64,000 nt of DNA from Pinus tabuliformis (Eukaryota > Streptophyta > Pinopsida > Pinales > Pinaceae). The position numbers and the translations under genes were made by a program. A model generated the notes under the pieces. It searched no databases. It saw nothing but the letters and a program-made list of their open reading frames with translations, and had not been told where the DNA came from. This document shows positions 1-11,976 of this stretch, in pieces. The stretch is taken from contig CM062807.1 of NCBI GenBank assembly GCA_031772625.1, forward strand, positions 1,149,025,007 through 1,149,089,006, in the 5' to 3' direction. Within the stretch, counting starts at the first letter, position 1; each line of letters starts with the position of its first letter.

Positions 1-3000
1 CTTCATCAACCCACGGTTTGTACAAACTTGGAGGTAGCAATGTTGTATACACAGTATATACAATGGTCTACTCTTGTCACTTTTCAACTGGGGTGATAGA
101 CCACTAGGGTTTTTCAAACGAGTCTTTTATTGATTAGAAAGAGTATGACTACTAACAGCAAATGGAAAACTATCTATGATGTAGAAAGGAAATGTTGCCT
201 ATTCTAGGAAATGAAAATGTTGAATGGGAAAGTGTTGTGAAATGACATGAAATCATCTAGTTAAGCATTTACACATTACTTGAAAAAGAGACCTAATTTA
301 ACCTTGCATTCTAACACCTAGTTATTTAGACTACATAAACATAGAAATTAACCTCAAACTACTCTGACTGTTGTATGCATGTACTAACTAGAAATTGCAA
401 AAACGAGTCTTTTTTTATTTCAATTTTATAAATGTAAATTCTAACTGAACCAATATGATCTCTTGCATGGGAGAAAGGCATGGGGAAATAGGTCCAGAAT
501 GGTGTTGACTGTATGGAAGCCAAGTGGAGGCCTAATCTAAGCTCAGATGATAATTTCTGCTTAATTCGGGCTTAAAACAGGTTGTCGCGTGATTTCCTGT
601 AGTAGGATAGGATATCCTAGTTTTACTACAGCATGTCTTGGTTTACTACAGGAAACGAGCTGAAAGCTATAAGAGTGTAGGAGAGGTGGAATAAAGTGTG
701 GGAAAGTTTTATGATGGTGGGATAAGGCAAAGAGGAGGTGTATACTACCCAAGTCTCATCCCAACTCTTCAAGATGCTTGGATTTTCTCAAGGGAGATAT
801 CCACTTTGCTAGAAAACAAAAATTCGGATTAGGGGTTGGTAGACTTGGGTGGTATGGGTGAACACAACTTAGATGAGGCTGGTGAAATGAGTTCTCCTTG
901 CATATCAGAAACCGTTGCAACAACATACATTCTTTCCTTCATGTATGCATGTGTTCATTTACATATGGAAAATATGAGTTGAATTTAGGAAAAACAAATT
1001 TATTGATGGCTAATGCCGAAATCTGTGAAATTCAATGCTTTCTAAACTACAGCAAATCCAAAAACCAAAATTACAATTGTAGGTGCTTCTAAGGAATTTT
1101 AAACAATAATATACTCAATCAAGAACCCTAGCCATGCAATGATCTAAAGAGACAAATATATTTTTGGGGTTGTGAGAGTGGGGCCCCCAAACCATTATCC
1201 CATGAGGGAGATGAGGAAGAGGCCACTATCACAAGCTTTTCTGAAGTATTCACTTTCACTATTGTACAATTTATCTACCTTTTCGACTAATGGAAGAAAA
1301 GCTAAACAATCATTCAAATACTTGCAAAAATAGAAATAAATTCAGCAGCTAACTATGAATGTAATTTAAGAACACATATACAAGAAGAATAGGAACATCC
1401 AGGGAAAATTTTAAGAACCCCCCCTAAATTTATAAATATAATAAATGGGTGAATCTCCATGGTATATAGGAAAAATGGAAGGCGATTTTATCAATAATAT
1501 AATATGTATATATAATTTTTTGGCGAATCTCTCACCAGGCATGGCGAATATTTTACTCAATTATAAAATCTTGTAAGATCTTGGCGAGTCTTTCACTAAA
1601 TAATAAAACTTTGTAAAGTCCTAGTGAATCTTAGCATAGGCTACATGCTGGTTTAATTCCCCCATTTAAATAGGCTACATTCCAGGTGAATACCATGGGT
1701 CAATACCATGTGCCATTTTGGTGAATACCATGGGTCAATACCATGTGCCATTTTTATTTTTATTAATTCTAATATTAGGGTTAATAATGGTTTTTTGCAT
1801 GGTATTAATAACAATCTAGTCCATGGTATTTGTCCCATAGTATTTTGGCCTAGGTTTCACCTAAATATAACCCATTTTTGAGTGTTCGTAAATATAAGGT
1901 GACTTATGGAGTAAATATAAAAAAATGTTTTGTTTGTTTACCATACCTCTCGTTTATTTATATTTTTATTAATTTACCATACCTCTTTTACAAATATGGT
2001 ATTTGGCCCATAGGATTCACTTAAATAAAACCTCTTTCTTGAGCCTTCATAAATAGAACGAGGGTTATGGACTAAATATAAAAAGAGGTTTTATTTATTT
2101 ACGATACGTCTAGTTTATTTATATTTTTATTAATTTACCATACCTCTTTTACAAATATGGTATTTGGCCCATAGGATTCACTTAAATAAAACTCTTTCTT
2201 GAGCCTTCATAAATAGAACGAGGGTTATGGACTAAATATAAAAAGAGGTTTTATTTATTTAAGATACGTCTAGTTTATTTATATTTTTATTTATTTACCA
2301 TACCTTTTGAGTAAGTATAAAAAGACGTTTTATTTATTTACCATACCTCCACTTTACTTATATTTTTATTTGTTTACACCCTTACATGTATATAAGGTGA
2401 CTTATGGAGTAAATATAAAAATGTTTTATTTATTTACCATACCTCTCATTTATTTATATTTTTATTAATTTACCGTACCTCTTTTATAAATATGGTATTT
2501 GGCCCATAGTATTCACTTAAATAAAACCTATTCTTGAAAATGGGCGAATGGATTCACTTAAATAAAACCTATTCTTGAGAATGGGCGAATGGAAGGTTGT
2601 AAGTCCTAATTTCAAGGGCTAAATTTACCTTTTTTACCCTCTCCCTTAAAATAAGGTGGGCTATTTGAGGTGATTTGTAAAAATGTACTATGATACAAAA
2701 TATTCGCCCACTAAAAATTTAAAACCCCTTAATTTCGCCAAAGGGCGAACATTCGCCCCTAAAATTATCCTTGGGAACATCTGTTGTTAGGGTCGGGCCC
2801 TAACCCAAGATCTTTAGCCCTCTGAGTCAACTCAGTGCTGGATCAAAAAAACCCTTTCCATTATCACCAAAATGTCAAAAATAACATGATAATAATAGTC
2901 ACAATGTCTTATGCTAAAAATCGCCTCTTTGCTATAATAAACAGTCGAATCCTAATGACTCCCTAGGCCTTCTTATTTATTCAACTGAAGCTACCACCAA

Positions 3001-3407
3001 CTTCCTTAAAATTAGGGAGGCTTGGCTCCCAAACTCGAGATTAAATTGTTTTCAACTATCACTGGCTTGGCTACCAATGAACTCAATGGACTTGGCTACT
3101 TGTAACTCCGAGTTGATGAGACCTGGTGGAGGAATCTTCGAGTTATTGAGGAATTAAGGAGGGATATCCAATCTCCTAAAATCCCTCTTTCTCGTCTACT
3201 TCATGTTCCTGCACTTAAATTAGCCAAAACTTGCTCCAAATATTTCAATTAATGCACATTAAGCCACATGACATAACATCTCACCTTTACCCTTCTTACT
3301 AAGCAAAATACAATAAAATATGTAAATAAATGTGAGAAAATTTTATTTTAATAAGCTGGAGAGTGGCATTGAGGTCCATATAATTTACCTATTGATGAGC
3401 CTCATCA
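1..3407 (-). repeat. Family-A LTR (3' LTR of a small minus-strand element)
   Basis: Long terminal repeat read on the minus strand. It starts at 3407 with TGATGAGGCTCATCA, and its far end lies beyond the window edge. The same sequence recurs at 4753-5651, 31480-32515, 50659-51965 plus 54030-54802, and reversed at 51966-54024, where both ends are visible (start TGAT..., end CTCATCA). Without the hAT insertion about 2.0 kb is present, against about 2.06-2.08 kb for full copies. No protein is encoded; short ORFs here are chance. Confidence 0.85.
1400..2773. mobile_element. Non-autonomous hAT-type DNA transposon (large MITE)
   Basis: A 1,374-bp AT-rich insertion in the family-A LTR. The direct repeat GGAACATC flanks it at 1392-1399 and 2774-2781, an 8-bp TSD typical of hAT transposons. 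The ends are imperfect inverted repeats: CAGGGAAAATTTTA at the left and, read inward, CAAGGATAATTTTA at the right (12 of 14 match). Other family-A copies lack the insert. No transposase is seen. The interior has a roughly 160-bp unit repeated about twice (1970-2290), a 44-bp tandem duplication (2510-2593) and a 34-bp tandem duplication (1694-1753). hAT assignment follows from TSD length and terminus; no relative was compared. Confidence 0.8.
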
Positions 3408-3420
3408 TCACCCCCCTTTT
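3408..3420 (-). other. Polypurine tract of the small family-A element
   Basis: On the minus strand AAAAGGGGGGTGA directly precedes the LTR start TGATGAGGC at 3407. This is where a plus-strand-priming polypurine tract belongs. It shows that the element reads right to left and that 1-3407 is its 3' LTR. Confidence 0.75.
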
Positions 3421-3451
3421 GAAAGTGTTTCTCATCCTCTTAGCAACTTAA

Positions 3452-4802
3452 TCATTGTCCATGTCTTTCATTTCTCTTGTGGCCTCTCTGACATCCTAGG
3501 CCTCTGTTGATGTAATCTCCTCTTGTGAATAAAATCATGCATGCTTCTCTATTTCCTCCCACTTCTTTCTCTCCTCTTCCTCCTTTCTTCCTTCTAACAT
3601 ACCCAATAGAAATGGTGGACTTGAGTTTCAAACCAATCCAGTTGATTTTTAGTCTTTGTAATGCCTTCTTATACATTGGGTTCCTTTCTAGTGCATCTCT
3701 CATTCTTTTAGAGGAATGATACTCCCTCGTCCTTAGGTTTTATGGTAGGGTGCACCATCTCCTTTGGCATTCTTGTTGGCTTTCATATCCTAGCAATCTC
3801 AAGGTGTCTTCAAAACGAGTGAGTGATTGCTTGCTCTTGTTTAGCTACGTATCTTGGTGCAAGTTGGGGATCATTCGCGATGATGTTTTTGGTGCTAATG
3901 ACAGCCATATAATTGATCTATTCTTCTCTGATGTAAAGGGGATATTTCTCTTCTCTTTCCTACACCCTCTTCACTTCCTTAGCCTTGGTCTCCTCATGAC
4001 TCATCCATGATGCAAGGGAAATTAGTTGTAAGTCCCTCGGCTTTGCATTGGGGTCCCACACATTCAAGTCGGTTAAGGGAAAGTTGTGTAAGTAGAATTT
4101 AGATATATTAGCCTTATCCTCTAGGGTCATTTGGTCACATAGCTCAATGAAGTACCTATATTCCTGGAAAGGCATAGTCCCCCATTGTGCTAGTGTCATT
4201 ATCTGAAATTGTAGCCATTGATCTTTGAGGTACAAGGCATATGACTTTGGTGGCATCCTACACTAGAATTCCTCCATAGAGAGGCTTGCCATAGTGGCTA
4301 ATTGGCTCTCTTTTTCTTGTACCTACCTCCTCAGCCATGTGTTTTCAGCCTCTAGTTGAGATTTTATAATTTATTCCCTGTCTCTTATCCTACTCAACTC
4401 TTTGTCCATCTCTAGCATATTCTCCTCCATATGGCCCACATCCTCTACATTATTTGATTTAGCAATTTTCATCCAACGATGTGTCCTTCCTCTCTCCTTC
4501 TTAAGCTCAAAGAAGAGAGGTATGGAAAATTGTTGTAGTATTACTCTGCCTCCCTCAATGAATCTGTAATAAGGGCTCATATTGGGTTGTGGGCTAGGTT
4601 CCTGCAGCTCTTGGGATTCTCCCTTTGATGTCTTTGGAGAATCTACCTCCTCCTGTACTTGTGTCATACTTCCTTTCCTTTCCTCTATCCTTGTTGTTCT
4701 TCCTGCTACTTTTTCTATGTTTCCTGTAGTGCTGACAGAATTTCCTGTGGAGGATGAGCTCCAGTATTGTAGCAAGGATGTTGCAACTCCTAGGTCTACC
4801 AA
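3452..4802 (-). pseudogene. Unknown ORF carried by a short LTR element
   Basis: The only coding potential in the 1.35-kb internal region, read in the sense direction of the element. Two open stretches, 4802-4371 (143 codons) and 4256-3960 (98 codons), lie in one frame separated by 38 codons that include stops. A third, 3703-3452, is in another frame. The first is charged, with an acidic helical coiled-coil-like part (MEENMLEMDKELSRIRDRE). The second has a Trp- and Met-rich part (WLQFQIMTLAQWGTMPF) and ends with SWMSHEE. There is no zinc knuckle, protease DSG/DTG, RT or integrase motif. The first frame begins inside the LTR. It may be a captured host gene or a diverged gag-like protein; I do not recognise it. 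Confidence 0.5.
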
Positions 4803-5651
4803 CTTTACTTAATCAACCAGAGGTTCATACAAACTTGGAGGTGACAGTGTTGTATACACACTAGATGCAATGGTCTACTCTTGTCACTTTTCAACTGGGA
4901 TGATAGACCACTAGGGTTTTTCAAACTAGTCTTCTATTGACTAGAAGGAGTATGACTACTAACAGCAAATGCAAAACTACCTATGATGTAGAAAGGAAAT
5001 TATGTCTATTCTAGGAAATGAAAATGTTGAATGGGGAATTGTTGTGAAGTGATATGTAATCACCTATCTTAGCATTTACACATTACTTGCAAAACATACC
5101 TAATTTAACCTTGCATTCTAACACCTAGTTATTTAGACTAAGTAAGCATAGAAATTAACCTCAAACTAATTTGACTGTTATACGCATGTACTAACTAGAA
5201 ATTGCAAAAAAGAGTCTTTTTTATTTTCAATTTTATAAATGGAAATGCTAAGTGAACAAATTTGATCTCTTGCAAGGGAGAAAGGCATGGGGAAACAAGT
5301 CAAAAATTGTGTTGAGGTTATGGAAGCCAAGTGGAGGCCTACCCTAAGCTCTGATGATCATTTCTTCTTAAAGGGCTTCTACAAGATTTCCTGTAGTGCT
5401 ACATGATGTCTTGGTTTTACTATAAGATGTCCTGGTTTACTACAGGAAATGGGCTTAAAGTTATAGGATGGTAGGAGAGGTGGAATAAAGTGTGGGAAAG
5501 GTGTCTGATGGTGGGATAAGGCATAGAGGAGGTGTATACTACCCAAGGTTCAGCCCAAATCTTCAAGATGGTTGGATTTTCTCGAGGGAGATGTCCACTT
5601 TGCTACAAAATAGAAATTCAGATTAGGGGTTGATAGACTTGGGTTGTATGG
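4753..5651 (-). repeat. Family-A LTR fragment (5' LTR of the small element)
   Basis: Homologous to 1-850 in the same orientation: the cttggaggt...caatggtctactcttgtcac block is repeated, as are the later blocks. It begins at the LTR border (gatgagctccagtattg) and stops at about 5651 where copia leader sequence begins. At its inner border no primer-binding site is recognisable, whereas the H element has one, so this junction has been deleted or rearranged. Confidence 0.75.
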
Positions 5652-5935
5652 GAGGTTACAAGGAGTCACAGAGAATGGATTAGCAACAGTCTATGTGAGA
5701 AGAGAAATATATTTTTTCTCGCGGTTAATGTTATAACGCACCTTGTAGGTTATACACATGGCGTTATAAATCACGTCGCGTCATTAAGCACCATGTTACA
5801 AGAGGTGGACTTATTGTGATTCAGCAACACGGTTTCTTTTGATTTGCGCAACATTACCTCATTAATGCAAAAAACCTTCACGTACAGGGTGTTAACATGC
5901 AACCCTCTCATCACAAGAGGCGCGTTAATAGAAAA
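5640..5935 (+). other. Copia 5'-leader fragment, plus strand
   Basis: About 290 bp closely matching 29515-29795, which directly follows the LTR of the plus-strand copia element. Both begin near a degraded TGGTATGAGAGG primer site and end at ggcgcgttaatag. Here there is no LTR upstream: the fragment is fused to the family-A LTR at a short shared stretch (gtatggg) and to the opposite-strand copia leader at 5936. No protein is seen. Confidence 0.6.
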
Positions 5936-5999
5936 CTCGCAGCCCAGAACTCAAAACTTTGAAATCTCCTCTAGTATATTGTTCTTAGCTCTGACACCA
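5936..5999 (-). other. Copia primer-binding site and leader, minus strand
   Basis: Read on the minus strand, the LTR end at 6000 is followed by TGGTGTCAGAGC, one base from the initiator-Met-tRNA primer site TGGTATCAGAGC. Next comes a leader shared with 13480-13560 (agaacaatatactagaggag). A primer site directly after what is also a 3' LTR is one sign of an LTR-sharing tandem array. Confidence 0.7.
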
Positions 6000-7047
6000 T
6001 GTAGAAAATCCTATAGATTCACAAACTAATGCAATTTTCTAAAGAAAGAGATAAGAATCTACTTCTACTCTTTACAATGGAAGCCCATAAATACCGAGCA
6101 AACAATAATCAATAAAGGAAGAGAATTAAAGCCATATAACAAAAAAAATATATGGGGAAAGCCACAACTCAAAACCCCACTCTGTTTTGTATTAATCCAT
6201 AAAATAAATATGAAATTACAATGCTTGTTCTCTCCAGAACAATCCCAGCACTCAGCAAATTCAATCTCCCAACTCATAAGAAAGCTCAAGGCCAAAGCTT
6301 AGCCTCTTCACGAGCTCTCCAAGTCTCTATTCCAATGTGCCCTTGGTCATAGAATTAAGATGAATACAATATGCTTTGTTCAACCTTAAGCTTAACATGC
6401 ACAAGTATTTCCCATCCTCTGCCTGATGACTTCCTTTGGCCAAAACTTAGACAAATTTCCAAGCCTCCAATTTTGTAATTCTTTGCACAATTCCTAAGAG
6501 AATTAGCCCGAATTTAAAGGGAAAATCCTCATTCATAACTGTGCAATCCCTTCTAGGTTCAGTTCTTGATTGCACGCACCATCTGTACAACTCAGAAAAT
6601 TATACAACAAATAGTACAATGTCCGCAATCTAGTCTTAACTGGGTCTTTCTCAGAATCGAAATGCATGAGTTTCTGAAGAGTAAATCTTCAAACTAGAGT
6701 AGCACTAGTTGAGTGCACTAATGCATCAACTAATTGTTAACTCACTATTAGTTCCTCAAACAGTTTGGAACTAATTTAACTGGACTTAACTCAATAAACT
6801 GAGTTAACTAATTACCACTCATACTTAACTCATCCTAGACCCCTAAAATATAGGGAGAACATGTACATGACTTCATATTGATTTCCAACTCGAAATTCCT
6901 AAGTTAACTAAGTCAACTCACTTTAGTTAACTATTACAAGCTGCTATGAGAATAGAATTTGATTTTAATTCTTAGTTTAATTCAAGGAAAAATTAAACTA
7001 GAACTTCTAGATTCTATTTTTATCATTTCTTGTTGCTATTTTCAACA
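6000..7047 (-). repeat. Copia LTR X1
   Basis: A 1,048-bp repeat starting TGTTGAAAATAGC at 7047 and ending TTTTCTACA at 6000 on the minus strand. It is homologous to 13561-14581 (same strand) and 28626-29501 (plus strand). It is preceded on its strand by the purine-rich gagagggag, so it is the 3' LTR of the element whose 5' LTR is at 13561-14581. The primer-site-like leader on its other side shows it is also shared with a neighbouring copy. Confidence 0.8.
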
Positions 7048-7295
7048 CTCCCTCTCAACAAGAAAGGAATTCAACTCGATCTCGATCCTAAACCTTTGGA
7101 ATGTTTTGCATACACACTTATTTCTAGTGTTGTTTCTCTAGCAACTAGAGAAACAAAAAACATCCAACCTAAATCAGAGTGATGCCTCTGTCATCAAAGT
7201 CTCTGACTGTTATTCCCTCTGTTGACTGAAAACTCTACGCTTTTGTTGACTCTACCTTTATGCACTATTGTCAACCCTTCTCTGTGCTTCTTCAG
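7048..7295 (-). pseudogene. Copia internal remnant (3' part)
   Basis: The 248 bp between the X1 LTR and chromovirus E1. Next to the LTR the minus strand reads cttgttgagagggag, matching the purine tract before the plus-strand copia LTR at 28608-28625. E1 split this internal region: the other half resumes at 12834, and TTCAG is duplicated at both borders. No open frame of note. Confidence 0.6.
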
Positions 7296-7628
7296 TGTTA
7301 TGAAACCAACTTACAAAAAGATAAAAAATATAGATCAACACCTTAGAATTCAGACTCTTCGAGGGGGCAACCTCCTTTACATTACACAAATGAACAATTA
7401 TTGGATGATTCAAATGACAAAACCTCCTTTCTATATATATGAGTCTAAGGGGTCACAATATAACCAAGCCGACCTAACAATAATAATATAAAGGCACAAA
7501 AATAATAATAGTCGGATTCTATGGGGCATAATAATAACGATATGGGGACAATAGGGGCACAACAATAACAATAAGGGATACAATGACAATAGTAATGGGG
7601 GAATCACTAGTATTATTGGGACCTAACA
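7296..7628 (-). repeat. E1 3' LTR
   Basis: 333 bp, TGTTAGG...CATAACA on the minus strand, preceded there by the purine tract aaggagaggggca. The interior has loosely repeated attattattgtgcccc-like blocks and a TATATATA-type core before the R region. It is paired with the copy at 12501-12833. Confidence 0.92.
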
Positions 7629-7699
7629 TGCCCCTCTCCTTCAAAAAAGTGTTGTCCTCAATGCTTGAGTAGTTCTATGTGATTTTGTATAAAATTCTC

Positions 7700-8035
7700 A
7701 TCCTCCCAAGTGGAATCTTCAACGGATAAGTTCTTCCACTTGATGAGATACTCTGAAATTGATCAATTTCGTAGCTATCGAGTTCTTTCTTCTTCGACTG
7801 CTTCAGGTTCCAATATGATTTTTCCTTCCTCATCAAGTTCTGGAAATATTGTTTGAACTGGAATCTTGTCACCTATAACCTTCTTTAAGCATGAAACATG
7901 GAAAATTGGCTGCACTCGGGAAGCTGCAGGAAGCTCCAATTTGTATGCCATAGTACCTACCTTTCGCAACACCTTGTACGGACCATAATACTTTGGTGAT
8001 AATTTATTATCCTTCTTAGCTTTCTTGAGGGACAT
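7700..8035 (-). pseudogene. E1 integrase C-terminus and chromodomain remnant
   Basis: The 86-codon ORF 8035-7775 contains KLSPKYYGPYKVLRKVGTMA, the conserved C-terminal part of gypsy integrases. A chromodomain follows, with SISEYLIKWKNLSVEDSTWE, an aromatic and acidic pattern of chromodomains thought to steer integration to modified chromatin. In-frame stops separate the pieces, at least one consistent with CAG to TAG. The equivalent region of E2 is at 45172-45548. Confidence 0.75.
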
Positions 8036-9210
8036 TTGTTTATATGGTTGTAGTCGTAGGAATACCCAATCACCTACATCAAAACTTCTTTCGCTGTAAT
8101 ATTGATCTGCCTACTGTTTCATTCTATTATGTGCCAAGGTGAGGTTATCCTTTCAGAGTTGTAGAACTTGTTGTTGATGCTCGATGTGATCTTCCACTAC
8201 TTGAACCTTAGAATTATCTCTTAAAAATGATGTTATGGATGGTGGATGATATCCATAAAGTGCCATAAATGGTGTCTTTTTGGTTGCAATATGGAAGGAA
8301 TTGTTATACCACAATTCAGCCAGAGGCAACCATTTGACCCATTATGTCTATTTATCAGATACAAAGCAACGAAGATATCCTTCCAAACATTTGTTTGCTA
8401 TCTCAGTTTTCCCATCAAATTGAGGATGATAAGATGAGCTATGAGCTAACTGAGTACCAAGACAAGAAAATAATTATGTCCAAAAATTTCCAGTGAAACT
8501 GAGATCTCTGTTGCTTACAATAATCTTTGGGTTTCCATATAGCTTTTGAATTGTTCCATAAATGCAGTAGAAATTATACTCACTTTAAATGGATGAGATA
8601 ATGCACAAAAGTGTTCATACTTGGTAAGTTTGTCAACTACCACCATGATAACACTCTTTCCTTTGGACTTGGGTAAACCTGTGATAAAATCCATTGAAAC
8701 CTCCTCCCAACATTGGCTTGGAATGGATAAAGGTTGTAAGAGTCCTGGGGTCTTAATTATTTCAACTTTATTTTGTTGGAAAAAAAAACATTCTGCCACA
8801 AACTTTTGAATATCCGATTTAAGGCCATCCCAAAGAAAATCCTTCTTAACCCTATGGTAGGTTTTTAGAAATCCTAAGTGCCCTCATAAGGGACAGGTGT
8901 GAAATTCCCTAAGAATATTTTGTTTGAGTTGCGAATTCTTACATAGGTATAACCGATCCTTGTACCACAACGAATCATTTTTCCAACTAAATGTATCAGA
9001 TTTACTAGGATCTTGTTGTATCATTCGAATGAGTGCCCACACTTCCTCATCATTCTTCCATTCCTCCCTTGCTTCATTTATCCAATCTAGTTTGATAATA
9101 GAAATGGCGCAAAGAAATGCTTCCACATCCTCATCTTTTCTTGAGAGTGCATCTGCCACAACATTTTTCTTCCCTTTCTTGTAGATGATTTCAATGTCAT
9201 AGCCCAACAT
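8036..9210 (-). pseudogene. E1 RNase H end and integrase core remnant
   Basis: Minus-strand pieces: 9210-8884 covers the RNase H end and linker ([17 protein letters not shown]); 8799-8515 carries an integrase core start (SMDFITGLPKSKGKSVIMVV) with the first catalytic Asp. Later core segments lie in other frames between 8514 and 8036, with stops and frameshifts. The order matches E2. Integrase would join the cDNA to chromosomal DNA; this copy cannot be functional. Confidence 0.75.
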
Positions 9211-10311
9211 CTTTGTGACCCATTTTTGCTGCTCTTATGAAGATAATCTTTGTTCTGAAAAGCATTTAAGACTATCATGATCTATTTTTACCTTGAAGTG
9301 TATTCCCATTAGGTAGGGTCACCATTTCTTAAGTACATGTAGTATTGCCAACATTTCCTTCTCATAAATAGCTTTTTGTAAATACTTTCCTTCGATTGGA
9401 CGACTTTCGAAAGCAATGGGCCTTTCTTCTTGCACTAAAACCACACCAATTCCATTTCATGAGGCATCACATTCCACAATAAAGGTTTTTGTGAAGTCCG
9501 GTGTAGCTAAGACCGGTGCTTGGAACATTGCCTCTTTAAGATGTTCAAAGGCCTTCGTTGCTTCTGGAGTCCATGAGAATGCATCTTTCTTCAATAATGT
9601 TGTTAGAGGTGCTACTATTCTCCCATAATTCTTAACAAACTTGCGATAATACCCTGTCAACCCAAGAAATCCTCGTAGATGCTTTATGGATGTTGGGATT
9701 TTCCATTCCTTAATGGTTTTAATTTCTCTAGGGTCTACCTTAAGACCTTCATGAGATACAATATGACCCAAATATTCCACCTCTTGTACTCCAAAGAAAC
9801 ATTTGGAGATTTTTGCATATAATTGTTTCTCCTCCAATAGTTTGAGCACCATGTCAACATGTTGGACATGATCCTTCCAAGACTTGTTGTAGATTAGTAT
9901 ATCATCAAAAAATACTAACACAAATGTTATAAGGAAGGGTTTGAAAATGGAATTAATCAAACCTTGAAACGTAGAAGGTGCATTAGTAAGGCCAAAAGGC
10001 ATGACCAAAAATTCATAATGACCCTCATGAGTTCTAAATGATTTTTTTGGTATGCCTTTAGTCTTCATTCTGATTTGATGATATCCTGGACGAAGATCCA
10101 ACTTGGTGAAGTAAATTGATCCGTGAAATTCATCCAATAATTCATCAATGACAGGAATGGGAAATTTATCTTTAATAGTGAGCTTATTGAGCTCCCTATA
10201 ATCTGGACACATGTGCCATGATCCATCCTTCTTGTGAACCATTACTACTGGATCAGAGAAAGAACTTTGACTAGGTTGAATTATACCAGCCTCTAGAATT
10301 TCTGCAACCAT
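9211..10311 (-). pseudogene. E1 reverse transcriptase and RNase H start
   Basis: The longest intact piece of E1 pol is 10311-9457 (284 codons). It has all main RT blocks: [45 protein letters not shown], the catalytic FFDDILIY and EYLGHIVS, then [12 protein letters not shown]. It ends at the RNase H start (TFIVECDAS) with a stop. RNase H continues toward 9211 in broken frames. The active-site Asp pair is intact, but flanking domains are broken. Confidence 0.85.
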
Positions 10312-10508
10312 ACATTCAATTTAACTCTTTTGGACATAGGGATATTTGTAAGGCCCGATGTTTGGAGGAACACTTCCTGGAATCAAATTGATAGCATGAT
10401 CATGAACACAAATAGGTGGGAGGCCTTTAGGACTCTCAAATACCTTGGAATGATTGTCCAAGGCTTTTTGGGGATCTGGAGAAATGGATGATTTCGATGT
10501 GGGAACCT

Positions 10509-11114
10509 CTAGTGAACATAATGTGCAATTATGCCTCGTTGTTCTTTCTTTAGAAGCTTTGTCATTCCATTAGAGCTGATTATCTTTCCAGGTTTCCCTG
10601 CGATACCCCTTAATTCAACTTTTTTTCCTTCTGAAGAGAATTTCATGAAAAGTTCTTGAAAATTAAAAGCTATTGTACCTAAGGATTGTAGCCATTGGAC
10701 TCCTGGTACAACATCAACACCACCCATTGGAATGGAAAGCATTGGGTTGTTCAATACATATTCTCCCATGGATAGCTTGATATTATGGCACTTTCCTGAG
10801 AAATTTATGGTTCCTCCACTTGCAACCATCACTTGACACTCTGTTCCTGGATATAGGAAGCAATTCAATTCCTTGGCTATCTTACAATCAATAAAATTAT
10901 GGGTACTTCCTGAATCAATCAACACTATTACCTTTTTCTTCTTGATGTGCCCTTCTATCTTGATAGTTTGAGGAGTGGTAATTCCAGCCAATGCATTACA
11001 ATATATCGTCGAATTCATTTCTTCTTTTTCTAGGATTTGTTCTTGGTGTATATCTTCTTCTTTTGACGTTTCTTGTTCCTTTTCTTCCTCCTCTTCACAA
11101 TTTATGTAAAACAA
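10509..11114 (-). pseudogene. E1 retroviral-type aspartic protease
   Basis: 201 codons containing KKVIVLIDSGSTHNFIDCKI, the DSG active site of a retroelement aspartic protease. An acidic Glu-rich linker (residues 6-30) precedes it and GGVDVVPGVQWLQSLG follows. It would process the Gag-Pol polyprotein. The frame differs from the neighbouring gag piece, so the polyprotein is broken. Very similar to E2 at 42100-42550. Confidence 0.8.
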
Positions 11115-11976
11115 TTTCTTCTCGGCACACTTATGAGTGTATTTTCTATCACAACCATAACAAAGCCCTTTTCTCTTTTTTCTTCCAGTTGTTGTGGTGT
11201 CAACCTTGTAGGTTGTGGATGGCTAGGGGCAGAAACACTTCCATCTTTATGATCGTGAGTAGTAGGCTTCCTTATTGCATTAATTTTGCTTTCCATTTTT
11301 CTTGCCAACCTGAATGCTTCTCTAATGAATCTGGTTCCCAAAGGTGAACCTCATGTTGGATGTTATCTTTCAAAGTCCCTATGAACACATCAATCCTATG
11401 CTTCTCTGGAATATCTTTTACCCTTATATTCAATTTTTGGAAGTCCTCAATGTGCTCCATCATTGAACCCTTTTGTTTGAGATTTATCAATTAGCTAAAA
11501 AAAAGTGTTTCTTTTTGTATCCTCATAATGTGCTATAATTTCATCCATAAAAATAGCCCAAGTGACAATTTATTTACGAGAGCAAAGCCATCGATACCAT
11601 ACAAACTGATTTGGTTCCAAATATAAAGTTTCAATGTGTACCTTCTGTGTGTTTTGCACATTATGGAGATCGAAAAAATGCTCCATCTGTAGTATCCATG
11701 TTCCGGGATCCTTGTCATCAACTTCCTCATATCGATATTTGGAACATGGTGGTTCTTCGATCCAACATTAGAGTCTATGAAATCATGATTAACATTTATT
11801 TTGTTCTCATCATGAGTTTCCTTTACTACCCTTTCGCCATTACTAAGCATTTCTTGTAGAAACATTGTCAAATTTGTCTTCAAATATTCCATGCCTATCT
11901 TCAAATCATCCATCTTAGCTTCCACGTTGTCCATCTTCGCTTCCACGGTTTCCACCTTAGCTTCCATGCCATCCAT
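11102..11976 (-). pseudogene. E1 gag remnant
   Basis: Three minus-strand pieces: 11976-11533 with repeated EAKMD coiled-coil units; 11490-11272 (KQKGSMMEHIEDFQKLNIRV), the gag core; 11341-11102, reaching the zinc-knuckle region. The first two share a frame and the third is shifted. The N-terminal part seen in E2 (about 50 codons before the EAKMD repeats) is missing. Gag would form the cytoplasmic particle. Confidence 0.75.

Noticed and set aside
9416..9628. Plus-strand ORFs antisense to E1 RT and RNase H
   Set aside because: Shadows of the minus-strand pol; the same shadow recurs in E2 at 43579-43791.
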